DNA from: Apoda limacodes
Lineage: Eukaryota > Arthropoda > Insecta > Lepidoptera > Limacodidae
Reading direction: 5' to 3'
NCBI GenBank assembly: GCA_946406115.1
Contig: OX291545.1
Span: 8,694,001-8,758,000, forward strand
Length of the DNA: 64,000 nucleotides
Shown: one piece after another, positions 63,201 through 64,000 of the stretch
Position numbering within the stretch: the first letter of the stretch is position 1
Layout of the letters: each line of letters starts with the position of its first letter
Made by a program: the position numbers and the translations under genes
The notes under the pieces: model-generated
Database searches by the model: none
Seen by the model: only the letters and a program-made list of their open reading frames with translations
What the model was told of the DNA's origin: nothing

Positions 63201-64000
63201 GCACATAAATAAGTTCAATTTAAATAAAAATAAGAAACTATCTTGCAGTTCTTATTTTTTAAATATTAACCCGTTAGGCGTCCTAGGTCCCACAGTGGGA
63301 CCTAAGCGACTTGTGTCGCGGGGTAATTTTGTCAGGACGACTTTTATCAGACAGGCTAATTGTAAGTATTCAGAAGTGAAGCCAATGGCCTGTCCTACGT
63401 TCTAGTATTTTTGGGTGGACGATATTTTGTGCGTTAAATGTTTTTTTATCGGAAATCGTTTTGGTAATTTGATCCGGCCGCCATTTATATTGCGCCATTT
63501 TGAAAACTATGTATTTTTTAGTAAATAAATTTATTATTACTTATTATATTTATCATACTTATTCTTAAACTTATTCTTATTACTTTTTTTATACTGTATA
63601 TATTAGGGAACATACCAAAAAATAAATAAAGAGGAATATACATAATAAAGTTAGGTGTATGTCCGTTTGTACGCGGCAAGGGCGGATAATTTCCTTAGTA
63701 CGGGGACGCTTGACGGGTTAATGGAAGTGTCTATCAGAAGTATGTAGCCTTTAGTGAAAGAATGTTTAAAACCGGTTCGGTTCAAAACCCTAACGTTAAC
63801 CCATACTGTAATAGAATAGCAAAAATCAATCTTACGCGAAATGTGCAGGTGGCAATTTCAAAATAATCTGCTCCGCCGCTCCTGATTTACAAATAGACAA
63901 ATAAAGGAAATTGTTATGATTTATGAAAAGATTACCTGTTGTCATTGGTAGAGACAGCGAACGCTCTGTAGCTGACAGCCAGAATGCCGTCAGACCACTC
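24005..64000 (-). CDS. Axonemal dynein heavy chain, single-headed inner-arm type (DNAH7/DNAH12/DNAH3 group), partial, 44 exons
   Basis: This is the motor subunit of an inner dynein arm, which drives sliding of axonemal microtubules in cilia and sperm flagella. The 44 joined exons read 2361 residues in one frame, from [14 protein letters not shown] (second half of AAA2) to the stop after [11 protein letters not shown]. Landmarks in order are [11 protein letters not shown] (AAA2), GPTGTGKS and [10 protein letters not shown] (AAA3 Walker A and B), GLGGSGRQS (AAA4), the stalk with EDYWGPSKK at its tip, GLPSDDFS (AAA5), SLGQGQGP (AAA6), and the C-terminal [13 protein letters not shown] and [19 protein letters not shown]. 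Family members are about 4000 residues, so roughly 1600 lie beyond 64000. The tip and C-terminus look closest to DNAH7 or DNAH12, but the paralogue cannot be fixed without a tree. Exon coordinates are in the segment entries below. No frameshift or internal stop is seen, so the gene appears intact in this window. Confidence 0.95.
24212..25733 (-). other. Last dynein intron
   Basis: This intron of about 1.5 kb lies between exons 43 and 44. It contains a copy of the AACCGACTTC repeat at about 25323-25440. Nothing else is recognised. Confidence 0.7.
26205..26510 (-). repeat. Lepidopteran-type interspersed repeat (inverted copy) with GGAC microsatellite
   Basis: It starts TCGGCCAAGTGCGAATCGGA, then CGCACGAAGGGTTCCGTACC. 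Further on come GCGGCAATAGAAATTCATC and GATGGACGGACGGACGGACG, and it ends GGGTTCCGCTAATTACCC and TCGGGTACGGAACG. It lies in a dynein intron, antisense to copy 16080-16525. Confidence 0.7.
26570..26700 (-). repeat. Dispersed repeat family A
   Basis: On the minus strand it reads GGTGGCAAAGGAGCTTACGG, CTGATGGTATGCGGTCACCG and TAGCCTATCGACGCTTGC in the family order. It is intronic. Confidence 0.6.
27680..27890 (+). repeat. RTE-derived dispersed repeat, family B
   Basis: It contains CATCCACTGCTAAACACAAA, CACCTAGCAGAAGGCCTTGC, GCCACTCGAGAACC and TTCATCGGTTGTTGG, parallel to 17020-17290. It lies in the intron between exons 40 and 41. Confidence 0.55.
30235..30236 (-). promoter_or_regulatory. GC splice donor of the intron after exon 39
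   Basis: The minus-strand exon ends ACT CAG and the next bases are GCAGGTCTAAG. A cut after CAG (donor GC, acceptor cttag before 28782) joins ILTQ to DTMAAGG in frame. The nearby GT four bases on (GCAG then GTCTAA) leaves phase 1 and runs into a stop in exon 40. There is no second AG close to the acceptor. CAG|GCAGGT fits the strong exon-side match expected of GC-AG introns. An unseen micro-exon is the alternative. Confidence 0.6.
30510..30928 (-). mobile_element. Tourist-like MITE, unduplicated copy
   Basis: The inverted ends GGGCGCGTTCGTTTTGG and CCAAAACGAACGCGCCC are perfect and lie between TAA direct repeats (30507-30509 and 30929-30931), a 3-bp TWA duplication as in PIF/Harbinger elements. 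Read on the minus strand, the interior follows the copy at 6091-6770 but has only one version of the segment duplicated there. It sits in a dynein intron. Confidence 0.82.
32545..32620 (+). repeat. Dispersed repeat family A, short copy
   Basis: It contains AGGTGGCAAACAAGCTTGCG, then a rearranged GACCGCAAGCTTG, so the copy folds back on itself. Confidence 0.5.
32790..33020 (+). repeat. Interspersed repeat ending GACAGCTAGTTAATTAT
   Basis: The phrases TCGTGTCACAATGTTTGTCC, CTGAACCGATTTTGATCAAA and GCCGGGACAGCTAGTTAA are of a common lepidopteran repeat type. It lies close upstream, on the plus strand, of the exon 38 donor. Confidence 0.45.
33235..33415 (+). repeat. Dispersed repeat family C
   Basis: It contains CATCATTATGTGGGGAACAG, CACCGACCACTTAAGTCCTG, ACAAGTGGTGAGCC and CATATATGTCCCATGCG. 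It is intronic, directly beyond the exon 38 acceptor. Confidence 0.55.
33637..33815 (+). repeat. Tandem pair of 5S-rRNA-derived units (SINE3-like)
   Basis: Two units with a 92-bp period each carry GCGAAGTTAAGCTA(A/C)GTCGG, then GGTCACTACTT(T/G)GATGGG and TGACCGGCTAGTGG. These correspond to the internal control region of 5S rRNA (box A, intermediate element, box C), where 5S reads GAAGTTAAGC, ACGTCGGGC and TACTTGGATGGGTGACC. The 5' third and the closing stem of 5S are absent, so these are derived repeats and not rRNA genes. They lie in the intron between exons 37 and 38. A 14-bp palindrome AGTGGCCGGCCACT follows at 33885-33898. Confidence 0.75.
34105..39706 (-). CDS. Dynein heavy chain exons 31-37: AAA6
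   Basis: The exons are 39543-39706, 38728-38869, 38587-38653 (67 bp), 37253-37398, 37029-37181, 36581-36710 and 34105-34346. They read [20 protein letters not shown], then WEQKLTDFE plus [47 protein letters not shown] with [35 protein letters not shown], and [28 protein letters not shown] is the AAA6 loop, which is not catalytic in dyneins. The first 164 bp of exon 37, plus the adjoining intron, have been copied in inverse orientation into the preceding intron (35310-35728). Confidence 0.93.
34601..34700 (+). repeat. 50-bp tandem duplication
   Basis: Two 50-bp units, each starting GAAAGACTTGGGAC, differ at a few bases. The first unit begins exactly where the block duplicated into 35310-35728 stops. 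Confidence 0.85.
34973..36037. mobile_element. Long-inverted-repeat element carrying a captured dynein exon fragment
   Basis: The left arm (34973 to about 35270) is the inverted complement of the right arm (about 35730 to 36037). Ends are TAGTCCATTGAAATGTTACA on the left and its complement on the right. Both arms share GACGCAATTTTATTTTTGGG, CATCCGGCCGCCATCTTGGA and CAATTTGTTTTGCCTAC, with small differences. Nearly all the space between the arms is an inverted copy of nearby host sequence (35310-35728). The target duplication is not resolved. It lies wholly in the intron between exons 36 and 37. Confidence 0.8.
35310..35728 (+). pseudogene. Inverted, decayed copy of dynein exon 37 (first 164 bp) plus adjoining intron
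   Basis: Read on the plus strand this block matches the minus-strand sequence 34600 down to 34183, with about a dozen mismatches by eye. It begins TTTTACCACTCATTAAGCTG and ends TTTGGTCCACTCGGGTGG. The coding part reads [14 protein letters not shown], a TAG at 35621-35623 where the gene has Trp, then [20 protein letters not shown]. The acceptor AG of the original has become GG-rich sequence. It cannot be spliced into the dynein mRNA because it is on the opposite strand. Confidence 0.9.
37500..37915 (+). repeat. Interspersed repeat with internal ~150-bp duplication
   Basis: The core AAATTTGGCA(A/T)G(G/A)AGATAGTT(G/T)GAG with GGCTACTTGAAAACGTCAAG and GAGTTGCCGTTGAAAT-like blocks occurs twice. 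It follows TAATGCGAAAGTGACTCTTT and ends CGGGCAAAAGCTATT. This is a very common lepidopteran repeat type. It is intronic. Confidence 0.6.
38040..38240 (+). repeat. Dispersed repeat family C
   Basis: It contains CACATCATAATGTGGGGTAC, CACCAACCACTTTAGTCCTG, CGTCACAGGAGGTGAGC and TTTAAATATGCCCCATCC. It is intronic. Confidence 0.6.
39062..39290 (+). repeat. Second tRNA-derived SINE type
   Basis: TTGTGGCTACCATGTCATAG then CCCGGGTTCGATTCCCTG (a clean box B) is followed by a T-rich body and GTCTCGACTCTGGTTTGTG, GGGATAGGCTCACCACC. It is preceded by a T-run. It lies in the intron between exons 31 and 32. Confidence 0.5.
40330..41133 (-). CDS. Dynein heavy chain exons 29-30: buttress return helix and start of AAA6
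   Basis: The exons are 40992-41133 and 40330-40508. Exon 29 ([20 protein letters not shown], then [14 protein letters not shown]) is the returning buttress helix and the start of AAA6. Exon 30 ([20 protein letters not shown], then [20 protein letters not shown]) is the classic block just after it. An Ala codon is split between them. The donor and acceptor of each are GT and AG. Confidence 0.92.
42099..43815 (-). CDS. Dynein heavy chain exons 24-28: AAA5 and start of the buttress
   Basis: The exons are 43745-43815 (71 bp), 42892-43049, 42662-42815, 42451-42584 and 42099-42372. Exon 24 is [20 protein letters not shown]. Exon 25 ends [15 protein letters not shown], the degenerate AAA5 nucleotide loop, and exon 26 follows with [20 protein letters not shown], among the most conserved stretches of any dynein. 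Exon 28 ([20 protein letters not shown], then [20 protein letters not shown]) holds the AAA5 lid and the first buttress helix. The buttress is a coiled coil that contacts the stalk. Phases 1 and 2 alternate and all close. Confidence 0.93.
43985..44340 (+). repeat. Dispersed repeat family A, longer copy
   Basis: It contains AAAGGCTTGCAACACCAGGG, GCGTTGTAAAGCCTTAACCC and a downstream part TATTCCACATGGATGGTAAG shared in outline with 46385-46620. The overlapping open frames are not genes. It is intronic. Confidence 0.5.
44504..44699 (-). CDS. Dynein heavy chain exon 23: stalk coiled coil 2
   Basis: The exon reads [20 protein letters not shown] and then [20 protein letters not shown], ending YYSLTG. 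The first half is a heptad-rich helix. RAxxLixGLGGEkxRW is the conserved point where the returning stalk helix re-enters the ring at AAA5. The splice site splits a Gly codon, which is completed at 43815 ([17 protein letters not shown]). Confidence 0.93.
45256..45361. mobile_element. ~105-bp MITE with AAGCCC ends and TA flanks
   Basis: The left end TAAAGCCCGTCGCACACATA and the right end ATGTGTATTAAGGGCTTTA form imperfect inverted repeats of about 26 bp, with TA at both borders. The centre is pure AT-rich filler. It lies in the long intron between exons 22 and 23. Confidence 0.6.
46102..46899 (-). CDS. Dynein heavy chain exons 21-22: microtubule-binding domain and return to coiled coil 2
   Basis: The exons are 46674-46899 and 46102-46247. 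Exon 21 reads from [20 protein letters not shown] through [20 protein letters not shown] to [16 protein letters not shown]. This is the small globular stalk tip that grips tubulin. Exon 22 ([20 protein letters not shown], then [20 protein letters not shown]) leaves the tip and starts the returning helix. The blocks VPEKIR, AAEG, CKWVIAM and [12 protein letters not shown] resemble DNAH7 and DNAH12 more than DNAH3 as I recall those families. A dispersed repeat lies just past the exon 21 donor. Confidence 0.92.
46385..46620 (+). repeat. Dispersed repeat family A beside the exon 21 donor
   Basis: It reads GTGGCAAACAAGCTTACGGC, CCGCCTGATGGCAAGCGGTC, GCGCGTTGCCAACCC and TCGCGCGAGGAAGTTCTTCT in family order. 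It ends within about 60-70 bp of the exon 21 splice donor at 46673. Confidence 0.65.
48206..49115 (-). CDS. Dynein heavy chain exons 19-20: stalk coiled coil 1
   Basis: The exons are 48890-49115 and 48206-48388. Exon 19 ([20 protein letters not shown], later [20 protein letters not shown]) is a long Ala/Glu/Lys-rich heptad stretch. Exon 20 ([20 protein letters not shown], then [20 protein letters not shown], ending MEAICILK) finishes the outgoing helix and starts the tip. In dynein this antiparallel coiled coil carries signals between the ring and the microtubule-binding tip by sliding one helix against the other. Both splice junctions are canonical. Confidence 0.92.
48635..48800 (-). repeat. 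Dispersed repeat family C, inverted
   Basis: On the minus strand it reads ACCCACACAATGTGGGGGGA, then CTGCGTGACAGGCGGTGAGC, matching the family blocks. It lies in the intron between exons 19 and 20. Confidence 0.5.
49500..49810 (+). pseudogene. LINE reverse-transcriptase remnant (RTE-like)
   Basis: Fragments in shifting frames read [28 protein letters not shown] or [10 protein letters not shown], and [10 protein letters not shown]. The last is reverse-transcriptase motif A with its catalytic Asp. The frameshifts make it dead. It lies in the 7.6-kb intron between exons 18 and 19. Confidence 0.7.
50715..50942 (+). repeat. tRNA-derived SINE, copy 4, plus orientation
   Basis: It starts CTTCGTAGCTCAGTGAATAA (box A like), continues GTCTTGAGACTGGGTGTTTT and ends GGGACCAGATGGCGCTGTGT. 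Box B has been lost. It is in the opposite orientation to the other three copies. Confidence 0.65.
50955..51090 (+). repeat. RTE-derived dispersed repeat, family B
   Basis: It contains TTCATTTCAGCCCAAAAACA, TCCACTGCTAAACGTAGGCC, TCTCCACAACCACGCGCCCA and CAGGTCGTCTGTCCAGCTGG. It follows the SINE within about 15 bp. Confidence 0.6.
51160..51332 (-). mobile_element. Small near-palindromic MITE, copy 2
   Basis: AATAAGAAATACATTGCGGT and GCGCAATGTATACTTATTTC form the inverted arms. The right end, TTACGTAATCGAC, matches the end of copy 1 (4493-4665), with the interior in reverse order. Confidence 0.7.
51340..53220. other. Intron sequence without recognised elements
   Basis: This is part of the 7.6-kb intron. 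An ATT microsatellite lies at about 52962-52985. A minus-strand frame of 64 codons at 51521-51715 has no recognisable domain. Confidence 0.5.
53250..54060 (+). pseudogene. BEL/Pao LTR-retrotransposon integrase remnant
   Basis: A 170-codon frame reads [51 protein letters not shown] and [20 protein letters not shown], the integrase core of BEL/Pao elements. The usual Asp in the first motif (DYFGP in the family) is Gly here (codon 53347-53349), while the later Asp and Glu positions remain. A stop at 53737 and a frameshift precede [20 protein letters not shown], the next family block, and the rest decays beyond 53930. Protease, reverse transcriptase and LTRs are not seen. The remnant is antisense within the 7.6-kb dynein intron. 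Confidence 0.85.
54070..56735. other. Rest of the 7.6-kb intron
   Basis: Nothing coding is recognised. A short ACCT microsatellite is seen at about 54308-54325. A plus-strand frame of 87 codons at 55801-56064 is hydrophobic at its start but has no known domain. Confidence 0.45.
56736..59151 (-). CDS. Dynein heavy chain exons 14-18: AAA4 and base of the stalk
   Basis: The exons are 59010-59151, 58815-58928, 58531-58641, 58266-58454 and 56736-56965. Exon 14 has the AAA4 P-loop [12 protein letters not shown]. Exon 15 ends in MVFLFIESQ, which sits where axonemal dyneins usually read LFTDTQ, so the Walker B acidic position is Glu rather than Asp. Exons 16 and 17 read [20 protein letters not shown] and [20 protein letters not shown], both standard AAA4 blocks. 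Exon 18 ([20 protein letters not shown]) begins the first stalk helix. It ends inside a Gln codon, which is completed 7.6 kb away at 49115. Confidence 0.93.
56966..58265 (-). other. Intron between exons 17 and 18
   Basis: About 1.3 kb without a recognised element, apart from a box B like GGTTTGATTCCCGG at about 58128-58141 just upstream of the exon 17 donor. Confidence 0.6.
59228..61437 (-). CDS. Dynein heavy chain exons 6-13: AAA3
   Basis: The exons are 61330-61437, 61051-61248, 60766-60889, 60485-60660, 60188-60339, 59968-60115, 59668-59880 and 59228-59400. AAA3 is the main regulatory ATPase site of dynein. Exon 7 carries an intact P-loop GPTGTGKSS, and exon 9 an intact Walker [11 protein letters not shown] followed by [14 protein letters not shown]. 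Exon 10 holds [20 protein letters not shown] and exon 11 [10 protein letters not shown], the usual AAA3 sensor and arginine-finger region. Exon 13 ([20 protein letters not shown]) leads into AAA4. The introns here are short, about 70-270 bp, in contrast to the repeat-filled introns further downstream. Confidence 0.93.
61530..64000 (-). CDS. Dynein heavy chain exons 1-5 of the window: second half of AAA2 and AAA2-AAA3 linker
   Basis: The exons are 63936-64000 (open at the window edge), 62918-63089, 61964-62146, 61738-61869 and 61530-61643. The first junction splits an Arg codon (NDNR then [11 protein letters not shown]). [11 protein letters not shown] carries the AAA2 Walker B aspartate, and the next stretch, [20 protein letters not shown], is near invariant in axonemal dyneins. 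Exon 3 opens with [11 protein letters not shown]. Exons 4 and 5 ([20 protein letters not shown] and [20 protein letters not shown]) form the helical lead-in to AAA3. Exons 2-5 end in phase 0, and every junction has GT and AG. The intron between exons 1 and 2 holds a TTAA-flanked MITE. Confidence 0.92.
63266..63721. mobile_element. TTAA-flanked MITE (piggyBac type) in the first intron of the window
   Basis: TTAA at 63266-63269 is followed by CCCGTTAGGCGTCC. The right end GGGGACGCTTGACGGG is followed by TTAA at 63718-63721. The imperfect inverted ends and exact TTAA duplication are the hallmark of piggyBac-mobilised elements. The interior is non-coding and includes GATCCGGCCGCCATTTATAT. Confidence 0.75.

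Noticed and set aside
63836..63881. 46-bp stretch with good AG and GT borders between exons 1 and 2 on the minus strand
   Set aside because: Its inclusion would break the frame and interrupt the conserved [15 protein letters not shown] junction, so it is a pseudo-exon.

Overview
The window is AT-rich animal DNA with spliced genes, many decayed transposons and no bacterial-style gene packing. Several dispersed repeats are of types I associate with Lepidoptera (moths and butterflies), for example elements with a GGTTCCGTACC end beside a TCCGTCCGTC-type run and a CACTTGGCCGG-type terminus, and RTE-derived repeats. A lepidopteran nuclear genome is the best guess; it is inferred from repeats, not from a species marker.

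One real host gene is visible. On the minus strand, from 64000 (where it runs off the window) down to a TAA stop at 24005-24007, lie at least 44 exons of an axonemal dynein heavy chain of the single-headed inner-arm type (DNAH7/DNAH12/DNAH3 group). The exons were joined by hand from conserved protein blocks and splice sites. Their phases close to exactly 2362 codons including the stop. They cover the second half of AAA2, then AAA3, AAA4, the coiled-coil stalk with its microtubule-binding tip, AAA5, the buttress, AAA6 and the C-terminal domain. The tail, linker, AAA1 and the first half of AAA2 lie beyond 64000. All junctions are GT-AG except one, which the reading frame forces to be GC-AG.

Positions 1-24004 lie downstream of the gene and hold no host gene I can recognise. 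They contain tRNA-derived SINEs, a LINE RNase H remnant (about 2895-3525), several MITEs (4493-4665, 6091-6770, 8738-9110), a long inverted-repeat element (1380-2748) and a foldback-type element (21492-23815) whose arms carry ~104-bp tandem units built around a 12-bp palindrome.

The introns are also loaded with repeats. The 7.6-kb intron just before the stalk (49116-56735) holds a LINE reverse-transcriptase remnant, a SINE, a MITE and an antisense BEL/Pao integrase remnant. A 5S-rRNA-derived dimer lies at 33637-33815. The most striking object is a ~1.06-kb inverted-repeat element (34973-36037). Between its arms it carries a ~419-bp inverted, decayed copy of a dynein exon and its flanking intron, sitting in the intron next to the original exon. 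The primary transcript could therefore fold into a long hairpin.
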